This document shows, piece after piece, positions 9,018-17,797 of a stretch of DNA of 64,000 nt. The notes beneath the pieces are model-generated. The model did not search any database. It was given only the letters and a program-made list of their open reading frames with translations, and was not told the DNA's origin. The position numbers and the translations under genes are program-made. Within the stretch, counting starts at the first letter, position 1. Each line of letters begins with the position of its first letter. Source of the stretch: Chitinilyticum litopenaei DSM 21440 (GTDB taxonomy: Bacteria; Pseudomonadota; Gammaproteobacteria; Burkholderiales; Chitinibacteraceae). The stretch lies in assembly GCF_000428145.1 (NCBI RefSeq), contig NZ_ATZJ01000016.1, forward strand, positions 12,294 to 76,293, given 5' to 3'.

Positions 9018-10064
9018 ATGCGGAAAATCCTGCTTCGTACGTTTGCACTGGCGCTCAGTGCCTGCCTGGCCCTCAATGCACATGCCGCCAGCAGCAGCGA
9101 AAAGGCCGGCAGCAAGGCCAAAACGGTCAAAAAGCAGACCACCGCCAAACAGGTCAGCAACAAGAAGTCGTCCGCCGGCAAGAAGGTGACGATCACCAGC
9201 AGGAACAAAACTTCCATTAAAAAACAAGCGGTTGCCAAAGCGCGCCGCGATGTCGACGTAGCCCGCGTGGCCGCCCCGGTCTCGACACTGGACAATCCGG
9301 GGCTGCAGTCCGCCAACGCGCTGATCATCAATGCCAGCAATGGCCAGATCCTGTTCGAAAAGAACGCCGACAAGGCTACGCCGATTGCCTCGATCACCAA
9401 GCTGATGACGGCAATGGTCGTGCTTGATGCCAGATTGCCACTGAATGAACTGCTGACCATCAGTCAGGAAGATGTCGACACACTGAAGCACACCACCTCC
9501 CGACTGCAAGTTGGCACCGAACTCACGCGCGGCGAAATGCTGCTGCTGGCGCTGATGTCATCGGAAAACCGCGCCGCCTCGGCGCTTGGCCGCCATTACC
9601 CCGGCGGACGGGCCATGTTCCTCCAGCGCATGAACGAGAAAGCCTTTCAGCTGGGCATGACGCACACCCGCTTTGTCGACAGCAGCGGGCTGAATCCGGG
9701 CAATGTCTCCACGCCGCGCGATCTGGCACTGATGGTGAAGGCGGCAGCGCGCTACCCGGAAATCCAGCAGTTCTCCACCAGCAGCGAATACATCCTCACC
9801 TCGAATGTCAGCGGGCATGAAATGGCGTTTCGCAATACCAATCCGCTGGTGAAATCGGAAGACTGGGAAATCAATCTGACCAAGACCGGCTACATCAGCG
9901 AGGCCGGGCGCTGCCTGGTGATGCAGACCATGATCAATGGCATGCCGGTTGTCATGGTGCTGATGGATTCGGATGGCAAGTTCACCCGTGTCGGCGATGC
10001 ACAACGCGTGCGCCGCTGGCTTGAACAATACAGCCCCCCCCTGCAAGCCCATCGCGCCGGCTGA
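9018..10064 (+). CDS. pbpG: D-alanyl-D-alanine endopeptidase (PBP7-like), secreted
   Basis: Periplasmic serine peptidase of the S11 family acting on peptidoglycan cross-links; 348 aa from the ATG at 9018. That start gives a clean signal peptide (MRKILLRTFALALSACLALNAHA) and has GGAG 7 nt upstream; the in-frame ATG at 8958 does not. Residues about 24-80 are a Lys/Ser/Thr-rich linker. The catalytic motifs are S125-x-x-K (SITKLM), SSEN near 182 and KTG (TKTGYI) near 289. A bidirectional terminator follows at 10099. The long basic linker may anchor it to the wall or membrane (inference). Confidence 0.9.
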   Translation: MRKILLRTFALALSACLALNAHAASSSEKAGSKAKTVKKQTTAKQVSNKKSSAGKKVTITSRNKTSIKKQAVAKARRDVDVARVAAPVSTLDNPGLQSANALIINASNGQILFEKNADKATPIASITKLMTAMVVLDARLPLNELLTISQEDVDTLKHTTSRLQVGTELTRGEMLLLALMSSENRAASALGRHYPGGRAMFLQRMNEKAFQLGMTHTRFVDSSGLNPGNVSTPRDLALMVKAAARYPEIQQFSTSSEYILTSNVSGHEMAFRNTNPLVKSEDWEINLTKTGYISEAGRCLVMQTMINGMPVVMVLMDSDGKFTRVGDAQRVRRWLEQYSPPLQAHRAG

Positions 10065-10098
10065 ACGCCCTCAGAGCTCTTGGCGCAAGCCACAAAAT

Positions 10099-10128
10099 AA
10101 AACAGGACTCCACTGGAGTCCTGTTTTT
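10099..10128. terminator. Bidirectional terminator between pbpG-like gene and yjfB-like gene
   Basis: AAAACAGGACTCCA-CTGGAGTCCTGTTTTT, a perfect stem with A- and T-runs serving the converging genes. Confidence 0.92.
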
Positions 10129-10162
10129 CATGCCCGAGCCGCTTAATGCAAGGTCGGCACGC

Positions 10163-10354
10163 TCAGGCGCGCACATCGATATTCTGACCAAGATGCGCGG
10201 GATTGACACTCGCCGGCCCCGGTGGTGCGGGCAACGCCTCCAGCAGGCTCAGCGCGCTTTGTGCCTGAATATCCATCGCCTTGCGCAGCACCAGGTTGGG
10301 GATCGCATTGCCTGAGGTGGCATTGCTTGCCGCGTTGACCAAGGATGCATCCAT
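10163..10354 (-). CDS. YjfB-like small protein (putative motility family)
   Basis: 63 aa. It matches the pattern of the short YjfB family: Ala/Ser-rich N-terminus, a central helix with LRKAMDIQAQSALSLLEALP and the conserved C-terminal GQNIDV. The family has been linked by annotation to motility, but no biochemical role is established. The start is the ATG at 10354, with GGGAGA 6 nt upstream; a TTG one codon earlier is less likely. It is a single gene between a terminator and dnaE. The window also contains an orphan flagellin at 31.8 kb, but nothing links the two directly. Confidence 0.75.
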   Translation of the reverse strand: MDASLVNAASNATSGNAIPNLVLRKAMDIQAQSALSLLEALPAPPGPASVNPAHLGQNIDVRA

Positions 10355-10458
10355 CAAGATTCTCCCTTTTCCATCACTATCCGCTTATATTACCGCGCTT
10401 TTTTCCGACTCGCCGCAAGAATCGACAGACAGCCGCCCCGCTGCCGGACGCATCCTTG

Positions 10459-10464
10459 TAAAAT
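10459..10464 (+). promoter_or_regulatory. -10 element of dnaE, probably giving a leaderless mRNA
   Basis: TAAAAT is followed by GCCGCC and then the dnaE ATG. A start site 6-7 nt after the -10 would fall on the ATG itself, and no Shine-Dalgarno sequence is visible. A good -35 is not apparent. Confidence 0.45.
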
Positions 10465-10470
10465 GCCGCC

Positions 10471-13400
10471 ATGACTACCCCTGCCTTCATCCATCTCCGC
10501 TTTCACTCCGAATTTTCCGTCACCGATGGCATCGTCCGCATCGACGATGCCATTGCCCGTGCCAAACAACTTGGCATGCCGGCCATCGGCAGCGCCGACC
10601 TGATGAACCTGTTTGGCATGGTCAAGCATTACAAGGCCTGCCGCAGCGCCGGGATCAAACCGATTGTCGGCGTGGATGTCTGGATCGAAAACGAGGACGA
10701 CCTCGCCGCTCCGACCCGCGTCCAGCTGATCTGCAAGAATCGCGCCGGCTACGGCCGGCTGTGCGAGCTGCTCACCCGCGCCTATCTGGAAAACCAGCAG
10801 CGCGCACAGGCCGAACTGAAAAAGGCCTGGCTGCTGGATGGCGACAATAGCGGGCTGATCTGCCTGTCGGGCGCGCATCAGGGTGACATCGGCCAGGCCT
10901 TGCTGGCCGGCAACGATGCACTGGCCGAAGAGCTCGCCGACTGGTGGTCGCAACGCTTCCCCGCTTCTTTCTATCTGGAATTGCAACGCTCCGGCAAGCC
11001 GGAATGCGAAGCCAGCATACAGGGCCACCTATGGCTCGCCGGCCAAATGGGGCTGCCGGTTGTAGCTACACACCCCATACAATTCATGGACCCGGATGAC
11101 TTCAAGGCGCATGAAGCGCGCTGCTGCATCGCACAGGGTTATGTGATGGCCGACAAGCGCCGACCCAGGCTCTTTACCGAAGAACAGTATTTCAAGACGC
11201 CGGAGCAGATGGCCGAGCTGTTCGCCGACATCCCCGAAGCCCTGGCCAATACCGTCACCATTGCCCAGCGCTGCAACCTGAACGTGCAGCTGGGCAAGAA
11301 CTTCCTTCCCGACTTCCCGACGCCGGAAGGCATGACACTGGACGACTATCTGGTGCATCTGGCCAAGGAAGGCCTGGAAAAACGCCTCGCCCAGCTCTAC
11401 CCGGACGAGGAAAAGCGCAATGCCGAGCGCCCGCGCTATCTGGAGCGCCTCAAGTTCGAAACCGACACCATCATCCAGATGGGCTTCCCCGGCTACTTCC
11501 TCATCGTTGCGGACTTTATCGTCTGGGGCAAGCAGAACGGCTGCCCGGTCGGCCCCGGCCGCGGCTCGGGTGCGGGCTCGCTGGTGGCCTACGCACTGGG
11601 CATTACCGACATCGATCCAACCGCCTACGCCCTGCTGTTCGAGCGCTTTCTGAACCCCGAACGCGTGTCGATGCCCGACTTTGACATCGACTTCTGCCAG
11701 GACAACCGCTGGCGCGTGATCGAATACGTGCGCGAGAAATACGGCGCCGAGGCCGTAAGCCAGATTGCGACCTTTGGCACCATGGCCGCCAAGGCCGTGG
11801 TGCGCGACGTCGGCCGCGTGCTCGATCTGCCCTACATGTTCTGCGACGGGCTGTCCAAGCTGATTCCGGCGGCGCCCGGCAAGCACTTCAGCCTCGATGA
11901 TGCCTACGAGATGGTGCCGGAACTGAAGGAGCGCGTCGACAACGAGGACGAAGTCAAACAGCTGTGGGAGCTGGCGAAAAAGCTCGAAGGCATGACGCGC
12001 AATATCGGCATGCATGCCGGCGGCGTCCTGATTGCACCGGGCAAGATCACCGACTTCTGCCCGGTCTATCAGGCCAGCGGCGCCGACGCCTCGCCGGTGT
12101 CGATGCTCGACAAGGATGACGTTGAACAGATCGGCCTGGTGAAGTTCGACTTTCTGGGCCTGCGAAACCTGACGATTATCGAACTTGCGCTGCAGTACAT
12201 CCAGAAGCAGACCGGCGAATACCTTGACCTGATGAGTCTGGGTTTTGAAGACCAGGCCGCGTATCAGGTCTTCCGCGATGCCAACACCACCGGCGTTTTC
12301 CAGGTGGAATCGGACGGCATGAAACGCCTGCTGGAAAAGCTGCAGCCCGACCGTTTCGAAGACATCATCGCGGTGCTGGCGCTTTATCGCCCAGGCCCGC
12401 TGGGCTCGGGCATGGTCGACACCTTCATCAACCGCAAGAAGGGCCTGGAAGAGCCCGACTACTTCCACCCCGACCTGGAAAAATGCCTGGAGCCGACCTA
12501 CGGCGTGATCGTGTACCAGGAACAGGTGATGCAGATCTCGCAGATCATCGGCGGCTACACGCTGGGTGGCGCCGACATGCTGCGCCGCGCCATGGGCAAG
12601 AAAAAGCCCGAGGAAATGGCCAAGCACCGCAGCACCATTGCCGAGGGCGCGGCGAAAAAGGGCTACGACCCGGCACTGGCCGAGATGCTGTTCGACCTGA
12701 TGACCAAGTTCGCCGAGTACGGCTTCAACAAGTCGCACACGGCGGCCTATGCGGTGGTCAGCTATCACACCGCCTGGCTCAAGGCGCATTACCCGGCCGC
12801 CTTCATGGCCGCGACCATGTCGTCCGAACTCGACAACACCGACCAGCTGAAGATTTTCTACGATGACTGCGTCGAGAAAAACCGGCTGGAATTGCTGGCG
12901 CCGGATGTGAACCAGAGCTTTTACCGCTTTGTCCCGGTGGGGAAGACCCAGATTCGCTACGCACTGGGCGCCATCAAGGGCGTCGGCGAAGGCGCGATCG
13001 AGATGATCGTGAAAGAACGCGAGGCCAACGGCCCGTTCACCGATCTTTACGACTTCTGCCGGCGCACCGACAAGAAGGAAGTCAACAAGCGCGTCATCGA
13101 AGCGCTGATCCGTGGCGGCGCCTTCGACAGCATTGACGATCACCGCGCGCGCCTGCTGGCCAATGTCGAACAAGCCATGTCGCTGGCGGAGACTGAGGCC
13201 GCCAACCGCAATCAGGGCTCGCTGTTCGATTTGCTCGAAGACGATGCCACACCGGGTGTCGAGATGATCGAAGTGCCGCGCTGGGACGACAAGATCAAGC
13301 TCGCCGAAGAAAAAACCGCAATCGGCTTCTACCTTTCCGGCCACCCCTTTGATGCGCACGCCAAGTCGATACGCCCCTTCCTGAAAAACCGCCTCGATCG

Positions 13401-13917
13401 CCTGCAACCCAAGAAGGAACTGCAAACGATTGCCGGCATCGTCAGCGGCCTGCGCATCAAGGACGGTGATCGGGGACGCATGGCCTTCGTGCAGATCGAC
13501 GATGGTCACGGCAAGCTGGAAGTATCGGTATTCAGCGAGGTCTACGAGGCCAATCGCAACAAGCTGCGCACGGATGCGCTGCTGGTCATCGAAGGCAAGA
13601 TCAGCGAAGACCGCTTCAACGGCGGCGTGCGCGTCATCGCCGAGCGCATCTTCGATATTGCTGAAGCACGCAGCCGCTTTGCCCGCAGCCTGGAACTGGC
13701 CATCAAGCCCCCGCAAGCGGACAGCCGCGCGCTGCAGGCCCGGCTTGCGCCTTACCGCAGCGACTATGGCTGCAGCGTGGTGGTGAACTACCAGAACAGC
13801 CAGGCTGCCTGCCAGGTCCGGCTCGCGCCCGAGTGGCAAATCCTGCTTGACGAGGAACTATTGGGCAACCTGCAGCAGTGGCTTGGTGAAGGACAGGTCC
13901 GGGTTGTCTATCAGTAA
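10471..13917 (+). CDS. dnaE: DNA polymerase III subunit alpha
   Basis: Replicative polymerase catalytic subunit, 1148 aa, full length for DnaE1. Residues 1-270 are the PHP domain (starting FIHLRFHSEFSVTDGI). The Pol III palm contains GPGRGSGAGSLVAYALGI and the metal-binding PDFDIDFCQD near 400-404. Fingers, HhH and an OB-fold follow; the OB segment around 980-1060 has a KLEVSVFSEVYE-type strand. A beta-clamp-binding segment (QGSLFDL) is near residue 915. The initiator is MTTPAFIHL. The gene lacks a ribosome site (see the -10 entry). No other replisome gene is adjacent. The next feature downstream is a MITE 46 bp after the stop codon. Confidence 0.97.
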   Translation: MTTPAFIHLRFHSEFSVTDGIVRIDDAIARAKQLGMPAIGSADLMNLFGMVKHYKACRSAGIKPIVGVDVWIENEDDLAAPTRVQLICKNRAGYGRLCELLTRAYLENQQRAQAELKKAWLLDGDNSGLICLSGAHQGDIGQALLAGNDALAEELADWWSQRFPASFYLELQRSGKPECEASIQGHLWLAGQMGLPVVATHPIQFMDPDDFKAHEARCCIAQGYVMADKRRPRLFTEEQYFKTPEQMAELFADIPEALANTVTIAQRCNLNVQLGKNFLPDFPTPEGMTLDDYLVHLAKEGLEKRLAQLYPDEEKRNAERPRYLERLKFETDTIIQMGFPGYFLIVADFIVWGKQNGCPVGPGRGSGAGSLVAYALGITDIDPTAYALLFERFLNPERVSMPDFDIDFCQDNRWRVIEYVREKYGAEAVSQIATFGTMAAKAVVRDVGRVLDLPYMFCDGLSKLIPAAPGKHFSLDDAYEMVPELKERVDNEDEVKQLWELAKKLEGMTRNIGMHAGGVLIAPGKITDFCPVYQASGADASPVSMLDKDDVEQIGLVKFDFLGLRNLTIIELALQYIQKQTGEYLDLMSLGFEDQAAYQVFRDANTTGVFQVESDGMKRLLEKLQPDRFEDIIAVLALYRPGPLGSGMVDTFINRKKGLEEPDYFHPDLEKCLEPTYGVIVYQEQVMQISQIIGGYTLGGADMLRRAMGKKKPEEMAKHRSTIAEGAAKKGYDPALAEMLFDLMTKFAEYGFNKSHTAAYAVVSYHTAWLKAHYPAAFMAATMSSELDNTDQLKIFYDDCVEKNRLELLAPDVNQSFYRFVPVGKTQIRYALGAIKGVGEGAIEMIVKEREANGPFTDLYDFCRRTDKKEVNKRVIEALIRGGAFDSIDDHRARLLANVEQAMSLAETEAANRNQGSLFDLLEDDATPGVEMIEVPRWDDKIKLAEEKTAIGFYLSGHPFDAHAKSIRPFLKNRLDRLQPKKELQTIAGIVSGLRIKDGDRGRMAFVQIDDGHGKLEVSVFSEVYEANRNKLRTDALLVIEGKISEDRFNGGVRVIAERIFDIAEARSRFARSLELAIKPPQADSRALQARLAPYRSDYGCSVVVNYQNSQAACQVRLAPEWQILLDEELLGNLQQWLGEGQVRVVYQ

Positions 13918-13963
13918 TGCAAGGCCTGCCACTGCGCCTTACCACCTGAACGGGCCCAGCCAG

Positions 13964-14243
13964 GCGTTGTTGATGGTTGATTGACTCTTACGCGATGGGC
14001 TATGTTGCCTCAGGCAAGGCAGTCATCACGCCGCAGTGCTGGCACGTTCAGCGGCGAACACGCTGCAACCAGGCAACATTACGCACCACGGCAAACTGGC
14101 GGTACTGCCCTGCGGGCGATGGGCTCTTTTGCCCCATTACGGCGTTATTTGCCACTGACAGTATTCGTACTGCGGCGTGGCAAATGCCTGGTACTCAGGC
14201 AAAATAGCCCATCGCGTAAAAATTAATCAAACCTCAACAGAGC
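13964..14243. mobile_element. MITE copy A (280 bp), between dnaE and acyP
   Basis: Non-autonomous element. The right 139 bp (14105-14243) match copy B (48653-48791) with about five differences by eye. The right terminal repeat reads ...GCGTAAAAATTAATCAAACC then TCAACAGAGC. The left end (GCGTTGTTGATGGTTGATTG...CTTACGC) is a degraded version of its inverse. It is flanked by CCAG (13960-13963) and CTAG (14244-14247), so the target was probably CTAG, as in IS5-family elements. The right half folds on itself: GCGATGGGCTCTTTTGCCCC pairs with the inverse near 14196-14215. No transposase is encoded; the short ORFs inside are by-products of the palindrome. Confidence 0.8.
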
Positions 14244-14248
14244 CTAGC

Positions 14249-15319
14249 TGTCTGGTCTCGGATCATAATTTACCTCTCCGCAGTTGGCGACTCTATCTGG
14301 CACGTTCGGTTTTGGGTACGCTCTGCACGTCGATCTCCAGGTCAGGCCAATGAATCTCCGTCTGCACGGGCGCGCCCGTACCACTCCGGCTGTTCGTGCC
14401 GAAATCCAGGCCGCGCCGGCCGCCATCACCGATGCCGAACTGGCACGCCGCTATGGTGTCAGCAAGCCCACCATTGCCAAATGGCGCCGACGCAGCTCGG
14501 TGCACGATGAATCACACACCGCGCATCATCTGCAAACCACACTGACACCCGCCCAAGAGTGCGTCGTCGTCGAACTCCGCAAGCTGCTGCATCTGGCTCT
14601 GGATGACTTGCTGGTTGTCGTGCGCGAATTCCTTAATCCCTCGGTCTCGCGAGCCGGCCTTGGCCGTTGCCTGGCCCGCCATGGCGTCAGTCGCCTGCGG
14701 GACCTCGAGCCACCGGCATGCCCGGACAAGGGGAAGCCGTTCAAAGCTTATGAACCCGGGTTTGTGCATGTGGATGTGAAGTACCTGCCGCAAATGCCGG
14801 ATGAAACGGCGCGACGCTATCTGTTTGTTGCCATTGATCGTGCCACCCGCTGGGTATTCGTGCAGATCCGGCCGCACAAGACGGCGGCAGCGGCACAGGC
14901 ATTTCTGGCCGCCTTGAACAAGGCTGCGCCGTTTCGGATTCGTACAGTGCTGAGCGACAACGGCAGCGAGTTCACGGATCGGCTGTTCAACAAGCAAAAG
15001 CAGGCCAGTGGCGAACATGAGTTCGACCGGCTGTGTGCCGCACTGGGCATCGAACATCGCCTGACGAAACCACGCCATCCGCAAACCAATGGGATGGTGG
15101 AGCGCTTCAATGGCCGGATCAGCGAGGTGCTGGCCACGCACCGCTTCAACTCGGCGGAGGATCTGGCGCAGACGCTGACGCGTTATGTCTGGCTCTATAA
15201 CCAGCATTTGCCACAGCGGGCGCTACAGCACCAATCCCCCCTTCAAGCGATGAAGCATTGGCAGAAGCAAAGGCCCGAGCTATTCAAAAAGCGTGTAATC
15301 AATCGAGCGGGACTGGACA
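14249..15319 (+). mobile_element. IS481-family insertion sequence (1071 bp)
   Basis: One transposase gene is bounded by imperfect terminal inverted repeats: left TGTCTGGTCTCGGATCATAA, right (read inward) TGTCCAGTCCCGCTCGATTG. It is flanked by a perfect 6-bp duplication CCTAGC (14243-14248 and 15320-15325). This matches the NCTAGN target known for IS481 of Bordetella. It sits exactly on the CTAG that borders MITE copy A and ends 18 nt before the acyP start codon. The intact ends, target duplication and full-length gene suggest a recent insertion. Confidence 0.9.
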
Positions 15320-15324
15320 CCTAG
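14350..15324 (+). CDS. IS481-family transposase (DDE integrase fold)
   Basis: 324 aa from the ATG at 14350 (MNLRLHGRARTT); the upstream in-frame codon at 14284 gives an extension with no family similarity. Residues about 5-50 are a helix-turn-helix (ITDAELARRYGVSKPTIAKWRRR). The rve core has the catalytic Asp in HVDVKYLP, the second Asp in LSDNGSEF and the Glu in NGMVERFNG. The last residues are encoded by the right inverted repeat, and the TAG stop (15322-15324) lies outside the element, inside the duplicated target CCTAGC. The stop codon is therefore supplied by the insertion site. It appears intact and could be active. Confidence 0.93.
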   Translation: MNLRLHGRARTTPAVRAEIQAAPAAITDAELARRYGVSKPTIAKWRRRSSVHDESHTAHHLQTTLTPAQECVVVELRKLLHLALDDLLVVVREFLNPSVSRAGLGRCLARHGVSRLRDLEPPACPDKGKPFKAYEPGFVHVDVKYLPQMPDETARRYLFVAIDRATRWVFVQIRPHKTAAAAQAFLAALNKAAPFRIRTVLSDNGSEFTDRLFNKQKQASGEHEFDRLCAALGIEHRLTKPRHPQTNGMVERFNGRISEVLATHRFNSAEDLAQTLTRYVWLYNQHLPQRALQHQSPLQAMKHWQKQRPELFKKRVINRAGLDT

Positions 15325-15337
15325 CAAGGGGTGAACA

Positions 15338-15613
15338 ATGCCGGCGTTGCATTTTCAGGTTTATGGCAGCGTCCAGGGGGTGGGCTTTCGCTATGCCACC
15401 CAGTGCGAGGCGCTGCGACTCGGACTGAATGGCTGGGTGCGCAACCGGCGCGATGGCAGCGTGGAGATCCACGCGGAAGGCGAGGCCGAAGCGCTGGGCA
15501 GGCTGGCGGACTGGTTGCAGCATGGCCCGGCCACCGCGCGCGTGAGCCGGGTCGAGCAATCGGAAGCGCGTACCGAGGGGCATGGCGGCTTTCTAGAGCG
15601 CCCGACGGGCTGA
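15338..15613 (+). CDS. acyP: Acylphosphatase
   Basis: Small cytosolic enzyme hydrolysing acyl phosphates; 91 aa, normal length. The signature GSVQGVGFRY carries the catalytic Arg18, and GLNGWVRNR carries Asn36. The ATG at 15338 has AAGGGG about 8 nt upstream. The IS481-type element ends immediately before this ribosome site, so the native promoter has been moved about 1.35 kb away by the combined MITE and IS. Expression now probably depends on the IS or on read-through. The function of acylphosphatase in bacteria is poorly defined. Confidence 0.93.
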   Translation: MPALHFQVYGSVQGVGFRYATQCEALRLGLNGWVRNRRDGSVEIHAEGEAEALGRLADWLQHGPATARVSRVEQSEARTEGHGGFLERPTG

Positions 15614-15770
15614 ACCGAGGGGGCGCGGGTTGGCGGGCGCCGTAACGATGCAAGTGCCCTCTTTTGTCCTTTCTTGCCTCCCCACGCTTTTGGCAGCGGC
15701 AAACGGTTGCGTGCCAGTCAGCAGCCCTTACCCGCCTCGCATTCCTGGCGGCACTCAGCATAGCCCTGGG

Positions 15771-15819
15771 GAGTATTAACCCACAACGCCTTATCTGCAA
15801 TGGCTACAGGGCAATACCT
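15771..15819. repeat. 49-bp palindromic repeat, copy 3 (degraded)
   Basis: Starts GAGTATTAACC and ends ATGGCTACAGGGCAATACCT. It aligns without gaps to the copy at 46536 (GGGTACCAACC...CAATACCC). It lies between convergent acyP and the hydrolase gene. Confidence 0.6.
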
Positions 15820-15831
15820 GCTGGACCTGAC

Positions 15832-16656
15832 CTACTTGCTGGATATTGGATCGCGGGGCGGGATGCCACTGATGCCTCGCGCCGGATCAAACCAGCGGGA
15901 AAACCATTTGAAAGTGCGGCGATAGGCATCCTGACCCGCCTCGCCCGCCTGCGCTTCACCATGAGTCTCCGCAGCCGCCTTGCTCTGATCGAAATCATGC
16001 CGGCCGCCTGGATAACTGACGATATGGAACAGATCCTGCCGGGTCAGCTCACCGAGCTTGCGGCACGCCGCCAAGGGTGCCTGCCGGTCAGCCTCACCGA
16101 GCAGCAGCAGTGTCGGTGCAGCCACCCGATAATCACGCTTGCTGTTGAGCGACTGGCATTGCGGGAAAAAGGCGACGGCCGCGCGCGCCCCCGGATCGGC
16201 GCGCCCCATCAGCGTCAGCGCGGCGGTGGCGCCATGCGACCAGCCGAGCACGCCCAGCCGGTTGCCATCCAGCTCGCGCCGGGCATTCAGCCAGGACAGC
16301 GCATGCTGGGCATCATTGGCGCGAATACCCGCGGACACGCGCGGCCCCTTTCTGGCACTCTTCGGGCAATCCCGGCGCACGCCGCGCCGGCCATAACTGT
16401 CCAGCAGCAAGACGCCATAGCCCATTTCCTGCAGCAAATCCTTCATGCGCTCGTAGCGCGGCACCAGTTCGCCCGCCTTGTCATAAAGACCATTGCAGCC
16501 ATGCAGCAGCAATACGGCCGGCGCCAGCACGTGCGTCTGGCCCTGCGGCGGGAAATACTCGCCGCGCAAGACCAGCGTACCGGCCGGAATCCGTACGGTT
16601 TCGGCGCCAACCCCCATCGCACTGAGCAGCAACAGGATGAAAACAACAATGCGCAC
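15832..16656 (-). CDS. Dienelactone-hydrolase-like secreted alpha/beta hydrolase
   Basis: 274 aa from the GTG at 16656 (GGGAG 6 nt upstream). That start gives a signal peptide (RIVVFILLLLSAMGVGA) before ETVRIPAG; the longer frame upstream adds an implausible N-terminus. The fold is alpha/beta hydrolase: oxyanion segment LLLHGCNG, nucleophile elbow GWSHGA with Ser, and a C-terminal GGRHDFD supplying His. Classical dienelactone hydrolase uses Cys, so this is a family member with Ser nucleophile and unknown substrate. Export to the periplasm is predicted from the leader. It is a single gene. Confidence 0.8.
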   Translation of the reverse strand: MRIVVFILLLLSAMGVGAETVRIPAGTLVLRGEYFPPQGQTHVLAPAVLLLHGCNGLYDKAGELVPRYERMKDLLQEMGYGVLLLDSYGRRGVRRDCPKSARKGPRVSAGIRANDAQHALSWLNARRELDGNRLGVLGWSHGATAALTLMGRADPGARAAVAFFPQCQSLNSKRDYRVAAPTLLLLGEADRQAPLAACRKLGELTRQDLFHIVSYPGGRHDFDQSKAAAETHGEAQAGEAGQDAYRRTFKWFSRWFDPARGISGIPPRDPISSK

Positions 16657-16760
16657 GTGAACTCCCGGAAATTGGCCGCCCTGCCGACACGCAGGAAAGC
16701 CGGCCATTATACCTGCAGCATCCCTGTCAGTGGCTGCCAGCTTGCACTGCACCATTGCAA

Positions 16761-16784
16761 ACAGCCGCCCAAGGGCGGCTGTTG
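16761..16784. terminator. Terminator downstream of rpoS
   Basis: ACAGCCGCCC-AA-GGGCGGCTGT. On the minus strand it is followed by a short T-run (TTTG). It ends the surE-pcm-nlpD-rpoS unit. Confidence 0.7.
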
Positions 16785-16829
16785 CTCGATATGCCCCACG
16801 TCACGGGCGGTAAGGGTGTTTTGTCTGCT

Positions 16830-17795
16830 TTACAGCACTACGTCGCGCGAGACGCCGTAGCGACGCAAGATGCGGCGCAACTGTTCCAGCGCCTCGATCT
16901 GGATCTGGCGCACGCGTTCGCGGGTCAGGTTCAGGTGCGCGGCCAGATCTTCCAGCGTACAGATTTCGTAGCCGTTCAGGCCGTAGCGGCGCTCGATGAC
17001 CATACGCTGCTTGTCATTGAGCTGCTTGAGCCATTCACGCACATAGCGTTCGATTTCCGCGCCCTGCAGAATGGCCTCCGGGCCTTCGTTCTGCTCGTCG
17101 GGGATGGATTCGCCGATGGTCAGCATCGGGTCGATGTCCAGTGGCGCATCCAGTGAAGCCACACGCTCATTCAGGCCCATGATGCGGCGCACATCAGCCA
17201 CCGGCTTGCCCACCAGCTCGGCCACTTCCTCGACGCTGGGGTCCCGGCCCAGATGCGATTCCAGATGGCGCTGGGCGCGCAGGTAAACATTGAGTTCCTT
17301 GATCACGTGCACCGGCAGGCGGATGGTGCGCGACTGATTCATGATGGCGCGCTCGATGGACTGACGGATCCACCAGGTGGCGTAGGTGGAGAAGCGGAAA
17401 CCACGCTCCGGATCGAATTTTTCCAGCGCGTGCATCAGACCGATATTGCCTTCCTCGATCAGGTCCAGCAGCGTCATGCCGCGGTTGATGTAATGCTTGG
17501 CGATGTTCACGACCAGCCGCAGATTGTGCTGGATCATTTTCTGCCGGGCTTCAAAATCGCCCTTCACGACACGGCGGGACAACTCGCGCTCTTCGTCGGG
17601 CTTCAGCAAGGGGCTCTGGCCGATCTCGTTCAGGTAAATCTGCGTCACATCCGCAGTCGACTCGGTCGCGTAGCTTTCGACTTCTTCGGCGGCCGCCTGC
17701 TCGACCTCCAGCTCGGCATCGGAGGCGTCATCGCCATCCAGTGCGTCTTCGTCCACTACTTCATCGTTTTCCAGGATATCGATTTGTTCACTCAT
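16830..17795 (-). CDS. rpoS: RNA polymerase sigma factor RpoS
   Basis: Stationary-phase/general-stress sigma factor, 321 aa. After an acidic N-terminus (about 1-50), region 1.2 (TQIYLNEIGQSPLL) and region 2 (NLRLVVNIAKHYINRGM, LDLIEEGNIGLMHALEKFDPERGFRFSTYATWWIRQSIERA) are canonical. Region 3 and region 4 (TLEDLAAHLNLTRERVRQIQ) follow. A shorter linker than RpoD and the synteny with nlpD identify RpoS rather than RpoD or RpoH. The ATG at 17795 lies 3 nt after the nlpD stop. An in-frame GTG two codons earlier overlaps nlpD. In many proteobacteria the main rpoS promoter lies inside nlpD; I did not identify it here. Confidence 0.95.
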   Translation of the reverse strand: MSEQIDILENDEVVDEDALDGDDASDAELEVEQAAAEEVESYATESTADVTQIYLNEIGQSPLLKPDEERELSRRVVKGDFEARQKMIQHNLRLVVNIAKHYINRGMTLLDLIEEGNIGLMHALEKFDPERGFRFSTYATWWIRQSIERAIMNQSRTIRLPVHVIKELNVYLRAQRHLESHLGRDPSVEEVAELVGKPVADVRRIMGLNERVASLDAPLDIDPMLTIGESIPDEQNEGPEAILQGAEIERYVREWLKQLNDKQRMVIERRYGLNGYEICTLEDLAAHLNLTRERVRQIQIEALEQLRRILRRYGVSRDVVL

Positions 17796-17797
17796 GA

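Noticed and set aside
13977..14226. Two overlapping small frames within MITE copy A
   Set aside because: They arise from the palindromic right half, have no ribosome site and are not conserved in copy B.
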